Of a stretch of DNA of 46,412 nucleotides, positions 1 through 6,461 are shown piece by piece. The position numbers and the translations under genes are program-made. Position 1 is the stretch's first letter, and every line of letters starts with the position of its first letter. The notes under the pieces were generated by a model. The model was not told the DNA's origin and did not search any database. It worked only from the letters and a program-made list of their open reading frames with translations. This DNA comes from an uncultured Sutterella sp. (GTDB lineage: Bacteria > Pseudomonadota > Gammaproteobacteria > Burkholderiales > Burkholderiaceae_F): assembly GCA_905213905.1 (NCBI GenBank), contig CAJMKD010000016.1, positions 1 to 46,412 on the forward strand, written 5' to 3'.

Positions 1-1071
1 CGCAGCATAGTAGAGAATCTCATCGTCAGGGATGGCGCCGTGGAGAAAGCCCGCTATTTCGAAAACGCCCATCGTGAGGGTGCCCGTCTTGTCGAAGACG
101 ACGTATTTCGTCTCGGCAAGCGTTTCGATGTAGTTGGCGCCCTTGATCAGCACGCCCTCGCGGCTCGCGCCGCCGAGTCCGGCAAAGAAGCTGAGCGGAA
201 CGCTGATGACAAGCGCGCACGGACAGCTGATGACGAGAAAGATGAGCGCACGGTAGATCCAGTCTTCCCACCCTGCCGACGCCCCTGCGGCAAGACGGAC
301 GACGGGCGGGAGAACCGCGAGCGCGAGGGCGCTGAAGAAGACGAGCGGCGTGTACCAGCGCGCAAACTTGGAGATGAATTCCTCGCTCTTGGCCTTGCGC
401 GAACTTGCGTTTTCTACGAGATCAAGAATCTTCGACGCTGTCGACTCGCCGAAGCCCTTCGTCGTTCGTATCTTGAGCAATCCCGTCAGATTGATGCAGC
501 CGCTCTCAACCGTTTGCCCTTCGCCGACTTCGCGCGGCAGGCTTTCGCCCGTGAGCGCGCTCGTATTGAGCGACGATGCGCCTTCGATCACGATGCCGTC
601 GATCGGAATTTTTTCGCCGGGCTGCACCGTGATCACCGTGCCCACTTCAATTTCATCGGGATCCTTTCTGACGAGTCGGCCGTTTTCCTCCACGTTGGCG
701 TAGTCTGGACGAATATTCATCAGATCGGTAATGCTGCGGCGGCTTTTGCCGACAGCGTAGCTCTGGAAGAGCTCGCCGATTTGATAGAAAAGCATGACGG
801 CCACCGCCTCGAGGTAGTCCCCGCTGCGATCGTAGAGCGCGAGCGCAATGGCCCCTACGGTGGCAATCGCCATAAGAAAGTTTTCATCGAAGATTCTCCG
901 GTTGAGAATCCCCTTGCCGGCCTTCTTGAGAATGTCCCACCCGACAATCAGATACGCAGCCATATAGCCGCAGAAGCGCACCACGCCCTCCGTCGGCACG
1001 AAGGCGAGCACGATCAGAATGGCCGCGGCCGAAAGAATCCGCAGCAGCATTGATTTTTGTTTAGCGGTCAC
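1..1071 (-). CDS. P1B-type heavy-metal translocating ATPase (Zn/Cd/Co type), 3' end outside window
   Basis: ATP-driven metal efflux pump of the inner membrane, of the Zn2+/Cd2+/Co2+ (ZntA/CadA) group rather than the Cu group. 357 residues are visible. They contain N-terminal membrane helices, the actuator-loop motif LTGES, the membrane metal-binding motif SCPCALVIS (C283-P-C285) and the phosphorylation motif DKTGTLT (D327). The rest of the P and N domains lies beyond base 1. There is no N-terminal HMA domain; that domain is encoded as a separate 72-residue protein just upstream. A GTG start at 1071 gives an N-terminus beginning MTAKQKSMLLRIL, a form I associate with HMA-less CadA-like pumps; ATG 1050 has no ribosome-binding site and is the alternative. 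A palindrome at 1093-1106 lies just upstream and is probably the operator of the nearby ArsR-type regulator. The family is certain; the metal is inferred from CPC and the context. Confidence 0.9.
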   Translation of the reverse strand, partial: MTAKQKSMLLRILSAAAILIVLAFVPTEGVVRFCGYMAAYLIVGWDILKKAGKGILNRRIFDENFLMAIATVGAIALALYDRSGDYLEAVAVMLFYQIGELFQSYAVGKSRRSITDLMNIRPDYANVEENGRLVRKDPDEIEVGTVITVQPGEKIPIDGIVIEGASSLNTSALTGESLPREVGEGQTVESGCINLTGLLKIRTTKGFGESTASKILDLVENASSRKAKSEEFISKFARWYTPLVFFSALALAVLPPVVRLAAGASAGWEDWIYRALIFLVISCPCALVISVPLSFFAGLGGASREGVLIKGANYIETLAETKYVVFDKTGTLTMGVFEIAGFLHGAIPDDEILYYAA

Positions 1072-1092
1072 GATCAATCTCGATTTGAAGAA

Positions 1093-1106
1093 TAAACAAT
1101 TGTTTA
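1093..1106. promoter_or_regulatory. perfect 14-bp palindrome, likely ArsR-family operator of the ATPase gene
   Basis: TAAACAATTGTTTA is a perfect inverted repeat 21 bases upstream of the ATPase GTG start. It lies in an AT-rich stretch that could hold the promoter. Its half-site TAAACAAT resembles TTAAACGAT in the larger inverted repeat at 1438-1467. A/T-rich inverted repeats of this kind are usual targets of ArsR/SmtB repressors. Function is inferred. Confidence 0.55.
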
Positions 1107-1119
1107 ATTGTTAGTGAAT

Positions 1120-1150
1120 AAAAAATGCCCCGTCGACCGGCAGGCGGGGC
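1120..1150 (-). terminator. intrinsic terminator between HMA-protein gene and ATPase gene
   Basis: GCCCCG (1127-1132) pairs with CGGGGC (1145-1150). Read on the minus strand the stem is followed by ATTTTTT. It lies after the HMA-protein stop codon and before the ATPase operator, so the two genes probably form separate or only partly coupled transcripts. Confidence 0.6.
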
Positions 1151-1186
1151 TTGCCAGCGCGTGGCCCTGTGCCGCGGGCAACACGC

Positions 1187-1405
1187 TCAGAGCGCCACTT
1201 CGCAGTCCGGTTCGACGCGCTTGCAAGCGTTTCGGACCGCCGCCATGACGGCCTTCTGAGCAACGTCAGTCGCGAACTCGACAATCATTTTCTGAAGCAT
1301 GAAATTGACAACGACAGTTTTCACGCCAGCCACTTGAGCAGCAGCGGCCTGCATTTCGTTGGCGCAATTGGCGCAGTCGACTTCAATGGCGTAGGTTTTT
1401 TTCAT
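1187..1405 (-). CDS. stand-alone HMA-domain metal-binding protein (72 aa)
   Basis: Small cytoplasmic metallochaperone-like protein that consists of a single heavy-metal-associated ferredoxin-like fold. The metal-binding CxxC is C11-A-N-C14 in the context VDCANCANEM, and the fold's second half contains VVVNFMLQKMIVEF. The VDCANC wording, rather than GMTCxxC, is typical of the HMA domains of Zn/Cd pumps. ATG 1405 is preceded by AGGA at a usable distance. It is encoded directly upstream of an HMA-less P1B ATPase on the same strand, so it probably supplies or senses the metal for that pump. A terminator-like hairpin follows the gene. The two neighbours support the family call; the metal is not determined. 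Confidence 0.85.
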   Translation of the reverse strand: MKKTYAIEVDCANCANEMQAAAAQVAGVKTVVVNFMLQKMIVEFATDVAQKAVMAAVRNACKRVEPDCEVAL

Positions 1406-1437
1406 GATGAACTTATCCTGATCTAAACTTGCTTAAA

Positions 1438-1467
1438 CGATTAAACGATCTTTAAATCGTTGAATCG
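1438..1467. promoter_or_regulatory. 12-6-12 inverted repeat in divergent promoter region, likely regulator operator
   Basis: CGATTAAACGAT (1438-1449) and ATCGTTGAATCG (1456-1467) are inverted repeats matching at 11 of 12 positions, separated by CTTTAA. The repeat lies between the divergent HMA-protein and ArsR-type genes and just upstream of a TATAAT at 1471. A dimeric winged-helix repressor bound here could control both directions. Function is inferred. Confidence 0.6.
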
Positions 1468-1470
1468 AAA

Positions 1471-1476
1471 TATAAT
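1471..1476 (+). promoter_or_regulatory. -10 box (TATAAT) of the ArsR-type regulator gene
   Basis: A consensus TATAAT lies 80 bases upstream of the chosen ATG at 1556, with no good -35 (the expected place, around 1448-1453, is inside the inverted repeat). Its position rules out a translation start at 1460. Confidence 0.5.
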
Positions 1477-1555
1477 CCTTCCGCCAGCCGACTGTCAACA
1501 GCAGCGGCGATTTTCAAAGCACGATCGAATGACGCAGAAACAAGGAACGCTTTCA

Positions 1556-1960
1556 ATGGCCAGCCCCGCCGCACTCCCGCACACGCACGACGCCGCGATT
1601 GAAAAGGATCCGGCCAGTCTGCCGAGAATTGAAGACTTCAAGAAGCCGGCCGAAGTCTTTCGGCTCCTGGGCGATCCGAGCCGGCTGCGCATCTTTTGGA
1701 TTCTCTGCCACGGCGAAGAATGCGTAATCAACATCTCGGCGCTGATGAACATGAGCAGCCCCTCGATAGCGCATCACCTGAAGCTTTTGAAAATGAGCGG
1801 ACTCCTGACAAGCCGCCGCGTCGGCAAGGAAGTCTTCTATCGAGCGGCAGATAGCGACACTGTGGCAACGCTTCATCCGCTCGTCGAACGAATGATTCGG
1901 CTTCTGTGCCCGAAGCCGCATCCTGGGAACCGGGGCCAAGCTGAGCACGCTGAGCAGTAA
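1556..1960 (+). CDS. ArsR/SmtB-family metal-responsive repressor
   Basis: 134-residue winged-helix regulator that would repress the metal-efflux genes and be released by metal. The segment FRLLGDPSRLRIFWIL is the usual first helix pair. SSPSIAHHLKLLKMSGLL is the recognition-helix region, followed by the wing TSRRVGKEVFYRA. One cysteine stands in the ECVINIS position, where CadC-type proteins have a Cys pair. The C-terminal helix carries D, H and E residues (DSDTVATLHPLVERM) at the place of the alpha-5 zinc site, but the canonical DxHx10HxxE pattern is incomplete, so the sensing site is uncertain. ATG 1556 is preceded by AAGGA with 9-base spacing; ATG 1529 has none. The gene is divergent from the HMA protein, with an operator-like repeat between them. 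Confidence 0.9.
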   Translation: MASPAALPHTHDAAIEKDPASLPRIEDFKKPAEVFRLLGDPSRLRIFWILCHGEECVINISALMNMSSPSIAHHLKLLKMSGLLTSRRVGKEVFYRAADSDTVATLHPLVERMIRLLCPKPHPGNRGQAEHAEQ

Positions 1961-2010
1961 AAAAAGAGAGAGGCGCCCCTTATCGGGAAGCCTCTCTATT
2001 CTTTTTTTTC
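1961..2010. terminator. bidirectional intrinsic terminator between the regulator gene and rlmB
   Basis: AGAGAGGC (1967-1974) pairs with GCCTCTCT (1990-1997), followed on plus by a T-rich tract to about 2009. On the other side an A run at 1959-1965 gives a U tract for the minus strand. It serves the two convergent genes. Confidence 0.85.
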
Positions 2011-2065
2011 AAAGTTTGGCGCAGCTGCAGCGCAGCCGATCCGGCGCCAAGCGCAGGTCCATTCG

Positions 2066-2869
2066 TCAGATTCTTTCGCTCATGGCGAGTCCAGTCGAAG
2101 CGACGCCTTTGGCAATGCGCTGACGACGCGATTCAAAGAGGCAGATCCCCGAAGCGACCGACACATTGAGGCTTTCGACCGTGCCAGCCATCGGAATGGC
2201 GGCGAGATCGTCGCAGCGCCGACGCGTGAGCTGCCGCAGGCCCTCCCCTTCCGCGCCGAGAACCCAGGCGAAGGCCCTTGCCTGATCGAAGTCGTAAATC
2301 GACTTCGTCGTTTCACCGGCGGTGCCGACCACAAGAACGCCGGCATCACGAAGCTCAACGATTGCGGACGCAAGATTCGTCACTTCAACAACCGGCACCG
2401 TTTCGGCTGCGCCAGCCGCAGCCTTGGCCGCCGCAGGCGTCATGCGCGCCGAGCGGTCGCGCGGCACGATGACTGCCTGCACGCCCGCGGCATCCGCGAC
2501 GCGCAGGCAAGCGCCGAAATTGCGCGGATCCGTCACGCCGTCAAGAATGAGCAGAAGCGTGTCGGGCGTGATTTGATCGAGCAGATCGGCAAAATCGAGC
2601 TCGCAGCGCTTTTGAGCGGCAAGCGCCACAATGCCCTGATGAGGCGCATCGGGCGAAAGTCCGTCAAGGCGGGCAGCGTCGCCGTTCATCACGCGCACGC
2701 CGGCAGCCATGAGCTTCTCGCGCATTTCCCGCATGCGCTTGTCGCGGCGTGCGGGATCCACATACACCGCTTCAATCGAAGCGGGATCAAGCTTCAGGCG
2801 GGCGCCCACGGCATGAAAGCCGGCGAGAACGACGCGGTCGCTTTTGTTCGTCTTGTTGTTTCTGGTCAC
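2066..2869 (-). CDS. rlmB: 23S rRNA (guanosine-2'-O-)-methyltransferase RlmB
   Basis: SpoU/TrmH-class SPOUT methyltransferase that methylates the 2'-O of G2251 in 23S rRNA using S-adenosylmethionine. Of 267 residues, 12-90 form the N-terminal substrate-binding domain and the rest the knotted catalytic domain. All three SpoU motifs are present: NFGACLR (117-123, holding the catalytic Arg), GAEGEGLR (205-212) and IPMAGTVESLNVSVASGI (about 225-242). Length is normal. The start is GTG 2869 and no good ribosome-binding site is visible. It follows rnr on the same strand across a 110-base gap that contains a terminator-like hairpin; rnr-rlmB adjacency is also known in enterobacteria. Confidence 0.93.
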   Translation of the reverse strand: MTRNNKTNKSDRVVLAGFHAVGARLKLDPASIEAVYVDPARRDKRMREMREKLMAAGVRVMNGDAARLDGLSPDAPHQGIVALAAQKRCELDFADLLDQITPDTLLLILDGVTDPRNFGACLRVADAAGVQAVIVPRDRSARMTPAAAKAAAGAAETVPVVEVTNLASAIVELRDAGVLVVGTAGETTKSIYDFDQARAFAWVLGAEGEGLRQLTRRRCDDLAAIPMAGTVESLNVSVASGICLFESRRQRIAKGVASTGLAMSERI

Positions 2870-2882
2870 GGCAGTAAAGAAA

Positions 2883-2919
2883 AGAAAACGCAGACGGACG
2901 CCCGCTGCGGGCGTCCGTC
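2883..2919 (-). terminator. intrinsic terminator after rnr
   Basis: A 12-bp stem (2893-2904 with 2908-2919, loop CTG) lies between rnr and rlmB. On the minus strand it is followed by TGCGTTTTCTTTTC. The U run starts a few bases after the stem, so termination may be partial. Confidence 0.6.
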
Positions 2920-2979
2920 ATCTGGCAGAGTCATTTTGACGACAGCCGACAGGATACCAGCACGCTTTGCGGGGCGTCG

Positions 2980-5340
2980 TCAGAAAAACACATCTTCATC
3001 CCAAACGTCGTCCATCCAGCGGCGTCGGGAGCGGCCGCGCTTGCCGCCTTTGACGACATGGCGGCTTGCGTTGGAAACAAGCCGGAAATTGATGCGGCGC
3101 GTCTCAAGCTCGACGCCGTCGAGCTTCACCGTCACGCGGCCGCCCAAACGGACCTGAGCCATTTCGTCGTAGGAAGTCATCGTCATGGCCTTCTCATCAA
3201 AGTCGTAATACCCCCAGCCGAGATTCGAAATGTGCACGAATCCTTCGATCGGCATGTCGTCGAGCGCCACGAAGACGCCTGCGGGCACCATGCCTGTTAC
3301 CACGCCCTTGAAGTTTCTGCCGACGCGCGAGCGAAGAAAATCGCACTTCAGATACTGCATGACGTCGCGCGTTGCGTCGTCGGCGCGTCGTTCGGCCGCG
3401 GACGCAAGAATCCCGAGACGGCGCCAGATTGCAGCGCGTCCCGCTGCGCTTCTTGTAGAAGGCGCCTTCGCCTTCTCGTCCGCCGCCTCAGGCCTCGCGC
3501 CAAGCGACCGAGCATGGTAGCCCGCCATGACGGCTGAATCGTCAAAGACCACGGCCGGCACATAGTGGCGCTTCGTCAGAATGCCTCGAATCGTTCGGTG
3601 CAGCAGCAGGTCTGGATAACGTCGGATGGGCGAGGTGAAGTGCGCATAGGCCGCATACTGCAGGCCGAAGTGCCCGACGTTGTCCGGCTGATAGCAGGCG
3701 CGCGACATCGAGCGCAGAATGGCCGTCTGCAGAAACGGCTTGTCCTTTGTCTCCTCGATAAGCTTGCCGAGCTCGGCCGCGGAACCGTCGCCCGCACTGA
3801 GGCCGAAAGGCGCCAGCACCGCCCGGAGCGTCGCGAGGCGGTCCGGGCTCGGCTTCTCATGAACGCGGAAGAGCGTGAGCTGCTTGTTGGCAAGCACAAA
3901 CTGCGCTGCGCACACATTTGCGACGAGCATGCATTCCTCAATCAGTCGGTGCGCATCGTTGTGCTCGCGAACGCGAAAGCCCGTGATCGCGCCTTTGGCG
4001 TCAAAAAGCGCCATGGACTCCTGCGTTTCGAAGTCGAGCGCTGAACGGGCTCGCCTGCTCTCGCGCAGCACCTTGTAAAGCGCATAAAGACGCTTCACAT
4101 CCGCAGTGCGCTCGCCGAGCGCCTCCAGTCCTGCCGGTTCATTCTGAAGCGCAGACCAAACCTCCGTATACGTGAGGCGGGCATGCGAATGAATCACCGC
4201 CGGATAAAACTGGTAGGCCGTCGTTTCGCCCGATTTTGAAACGAGCGCATCGCAGACCATGACGAGGCGATCGACATTGGGATTGAGTGAGCAGAGCCCG
4301 TTTGAGAGCTTCTCTGGGAGCATCGGCACAACGCTCGCGGGAAAGTAGACGGAAGTGCCGCGCATCTGCGCATCGCGATCGAGCGCTGATCCGGGCCGCA
4401 CATAGTGGCTCACGTCGGCAATGGCAACAAGAAGGCGCCAGCCGGACTCAGCTTCCTCGCAATAAACCGCATCGTCAAAATCGCGTGCATCTTCCCCATC
4501 GATCGTCACGAATGGAATGTCGGTGAGATCCACGCGATGCTGCAGGCTTCTGCGATCAACCTTTTCGGGCAGCGCCGCCGCCTCCTCGAGCGCCTCGTGC
4601 GAAAACTTGATCGGCACGCCGTGCTCGGCCGAGGCAATCGCCATTTCGCCGAGCGGGTCGTCGGTGCGGCCGACGCGCCGAACAAAATGCGCAGCAAGCG
4701 GCGACCATTTCGGGCCCTCCCAGTCGAACTGCATCGTGCGGGGCGCCATTTCCGAAGCATCCAGCTCAACCTCCAGCGCATCATGCTTCAGGTTCACATT
4801 GCTGTCGATTTCCGAGCGCGGCACCGTAAGCCTGAAGGGCGCAAAAGCCGACACGGGCACAAGCACGACAGCGTCTGCGCCGACGGACTGAATGCGGCAG
4901 ACCCAGCGCTTTTGGCCGCGCGCGACAAAGCGCCCGAGACGCCAGCCGCTGCGGCTCTGACGAAGCTTCACGATATCGCCCGGGAGGTACGATCGCTCGC
5001 CGTTGAGTGCGAGCTCAACGCCAGGGTCATCCTGCGACATGACCGTCATGCGGTCGATTTGCCGTGCGCCTCGCACGACAGCCGTCGCCTCCTTCGAATT
5101 GGGATGCTCGAACCAATTCTTGGTGCTCCCAGCCTCAAAGCCTTTTTGATGAAGCGCAACAACGAGCGCATTGGCTATGTTCTTGCCCACCGAGAGCGAC
5201 TTGGCAAGGTGGACTTTTGCTTGCGAATAGCTGATGTCTGTGCCGAGAGCGGCAATGGCCGCTTCTGCACGCGCTACGTCTTCGAGCGTTAATTCAGGAA
5301 GCGTCTGCTCTTGCGAGCTTTTCTTTTTCTTCTTGGCCAT
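2980..5340 (-). CDS. rnr: ribonuclease R
   Basis: Processive 3'-to-5' exoribonuclease of the RNase II family, involved in decay of structured RNA and rRNA quality control. The 786 residues are close to the E. coli length. The order is a Lys-rich N-terminus with a winged-helix-like region (about 15-75), cold-shock domains, the RNB catalytic domain, an S1 domain (about 680-755) and a basic tail (KGGKRGRSRRR). The RNB motif TIDGEDARDFDDAVY (279-293) carries the conserved Asp residues that bind magnesium. HFTSPIRRYPDLLLHR is the second RNB signature. Both the Lys-rich start and the basic tail are typical of RNase R and not of RNase II. ATG 5340 has AGAGGA upstream. Confidence 0.96.
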   Translation of the reverse strand: MAKKKKKSSQEQTLPELTLEDVARAEAAIAALGTDISYSQAKVHLAKSLSVGKNIANALVVALHQKGFEAGSTKNWFEHPNSKEATAVVRGARQIDRMTVMSQDDPGVELALNGERSYLPGDIVKLRQSRSGWRLGRFVARGQKRWVCRIQSVGADAVVLVPVSAFAPFRLTVPRSEIDSNVNLKHDALEVELDASEMAPRTMQFDWEGPKWSPLAAHFVRRVGRTDDPLGEMAIASAEHGVPIKFSHEALEEAAALPEKVDRRSLQHRVDLTDIPFVTIDGEDARDFDDAVYCEEAESGWRLLVAIADVSHYVRPGSALDRDAQMRGTSVYFPASVVPMLPEKLSNGLCSLNPNVDRLVMVCDALVSKSGETTAYQFYPAVIHSHARLTYTEVWSALQNEPAGLEALGERTADVKRLYALYKVLRESRRARSALDFETQESMALFDAKGAITGFRVREHNDAHRLIEECMLVANVCAAQFVLANKQLTLFRVHEKPSPDRLATLRAVLAPFGLSAGDGSAAELGKLIEETKDKPFLQTAILRSMSRACYQPDNVGHFGLQYAAYAHFTSPIRRYPDLLLHRTIRGILTKRHYVPAVVFDDSAVMAGYHARSLGARPEAADEKAKAPSTRSAAGRAAIWRRLGILASAAERRADDATRDVMQYLKCDFLRSRVGRNFKGVVTGMVPAGVFVALDDMPIEGFVHISNLGWGYYDFDEKAMTMTSYDEMAQVRLGGRVTVKLDGVELETRRINFRLVSNASRHVVKGGKRGRSRRRWMDDVWDEDVFF

Positions 5341-5454
5341 GTCGAGATGTTCCTCTGCCGGCGAAGGCGGTTCGCCATGCTTTTGTTTTCGGTACTGAGC
5401 TTAATGGAAGCGGCCCTCGCCTGCTCCCGATAGACGGCAGTTAAAGCGCCATCG

Positions 5455-5474
5455 GCTGATGCTGAAGCATCAGC
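5455..5474. repeat. 20-base inverted repeat upstream of rnr
   Basis: GCTGATGCT (5455-5463) and AGCATCAGC (5466-5474) are exact inverted copies with GA between them. With only two bases in the loop it looks more like a dimeric protein site than a terminator. No T tract follows. Function unknown. Confidence 0.6.
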
Positions 5475-5652
5475 ACGTTCAAAATATATATTAAAAAGAA
5501 TTTTTATTCTTGAATTTACTGATAATCACTGAATTTAGAATATGAAGATCATAATTAGATTTTCAAATTGCTCTGCGAATTCCAAACGTCATTGATTTTT
5601 AAGCATTTTTCTTTCATTTCGATGACCTGCTTATTTATTTTTCACTTCCCTC

Positions 5653-5681
5653 TTGACAGAAAACAGCTGTTTGTGCATAAT
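5653..5681 (+). promoter_or_regulatory. sigma-70 promoter of tRNA-Leu
   Basis: A perfect -35 TTGACA (5653-5658), a 17-base spacer and -10 CATAAT (5676-5681) lie 15 bases before the tRNA 5' end. A small palindrome AACAGCTGTT lies in the spacer. Confidence 0.85.
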
Positions 5682-5695
5682 TAGCTTCCTCGGTT

Positions 5696-5782
5696 GCCCG
5701 AGTGGCGAAATTGGTAGACGCACCAGCTTCAGGTGCTGGCGGCTTAGCGGCCGTGAAGGTTCGAGTCCTTTCTCGGGCACCA
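5696..5782 (+). tRNA. tRNA-Leu (anticodon CAG), CCA encoded
   Basis: Acceptor stem GCCCGAG (5696-5702) pairs with CTCGGGC (5772-5778), followed by discriminator A and an encoded CCA (5780-5782). The anticodon stem CCAGC/GCTGG (5723-5727, 5735-5739) closes the loop TTCAGGT, giving anticodon CAG at 5730-5732, which reads CUG. A long variable arm and GGTTCGAGTCC in the T arm mark a class II leucine tRNA. It has its own promoter and terminator. Confidence 0.96.
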
Positions 5783-5794
5783 ACCGAATTCTTG

Positions 5795-5833
5795 AAACCC
5801 GCAGATTTTCGAAATCTGCGGGTTTTTCTTTTC
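5795..5833 (+). terminator. strong intrinsic terminator of tRNA-Leu
   Basis: AAACCCGCAGATTT (5795-5808) and AAATCTGCGGGTTT (5812-5825) form a perfect 14-bp stem with loop TCG, followed by TTCTTTTC. Confidence 0.93.
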
Positions 5834-5881
5834 TGCTGCGAAGCATGCTTGCGACCAAGTGCGCCGGGACGCGCACCCTTC

Positions 5882-6207
5882 TCATCTCAGATGAGCTTTT
5901 GAGCGCCGCGCTACTCTTTTGGCGTACTGATAGGTGTTTTCGCCGCGGGGCGTTTCGTCAGGATTGTTCACAAAAGACACAAACGCCAGGAACAAGCCTT
6001 CACGGCGCATGCCGAGCCGCTCGCACAACCGCTGGCTTGCCCGGTTCGCATCCTCAACATAGGCATGGATGCGCCTGGCGCCTTGGCTCGCAAACAAATA
6101 GCCGAAAAAGCGGCTGCGCTTCACGAATCCGTGATGGGATCCGCATCCGCGCTTCTTCAACCGTCCTAATGACATGGACGAAGAATCAGCCGATTCATCT
6201 CAATCAT
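5882..6207 (-). pseudogene. remnant of a RimJ/RimL-type GNAT acetyltransferase gene
   Basis: From ATG 6207, which has AGGA upstream, the frame reads MIEMNRLILRP, the standard opening of RimJ/RimL-like N-acetyltransferases, and stops two codons later. In a second frame, open from 6175 to 5882, the C-terminal half of the same family follows: GARRIHAYVEDANRASQRL, then CERLGMRREGLF and FVSFVNNPDETPRGENTYQYA. Such proteins are usually about 170-190 residues. Here only about 108 codons separate the ends, so much of the central acetyl-CoA domain is deleted and the frame is broken. The shorter 97-residue frame could in principle be expressed, but it lacks the N-terminal half of the fold. Confidence 0.75.
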
Positions 6208-6340
6208 CTGTGCGCTTCCTTTGACGGTTGCGAGACCTGCCCGTTGCTTCAAGAAAAATTCAGCGGATCATTTTCTCAGCCCGCCTAGGCTGCTGTCCCT
6301 GCCCCACCAAACAGCCGTCCCTCACAGGCAGAAGCACTTC

Positions 6341-6376
6341 GAAAAAACAGGCGAAGCGTCATCGGAACGCTTCGCC
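6341..6376 (-). terminator. intrinsic terminator after the NCS1 permease operon
   Basis: GGCGAAGCGT (6350-6359) pairs exactly with ACGCTTCGCC (6367-6376). Read on the minus strand the stem is followed by TGTTTTTTCG. It closes the yegU-yegV-permease operon. Confidence 0.85.
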
Positions 6377-6461
6377 CATCTGTTCTGCGCTAGCGATCTG
6401 GCACGCCGGCATTCGCTTCATGCATGCCGGCCGCCGCACCGGCTCAAAGCGCTCCGCTCAA

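Larger units (their letters stand above)
5341..5695. other. 355-bp non-coding gap, strongly AT-rich
   Basis: No credible gene is seen. The gap holds the upstream region of rnr, a 20-base dyad at 5455-5474, an AT-rich stretch of about 180 bases (44 of the 60 bases at 5521-5580 are A or T) and the tRNA-Leu promoter at 5653-5681. The composition stands out against its neighbours. Confidence 0.7.

Noticed and set aside
40..1053. Plus-strand frame of 337 codons at the left edge
   Set aside because: It is the antisense shadow of the P-type ATPase, whose motifs LTGES, CPC and DKTGTLT read clearly on minus.
1460..1555. Longer ArsR-regulator start at 1460
   Set aside because: The TATAAT promoter element at 1471 lies inside it, and the ribosome-binding site points to ATG 1556.
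5696..5782. tRNA-Leu as a prophage or island attachment site
   Set aside because: No second copy of the tRNA 3' end and no integrase gene is seen in the window.
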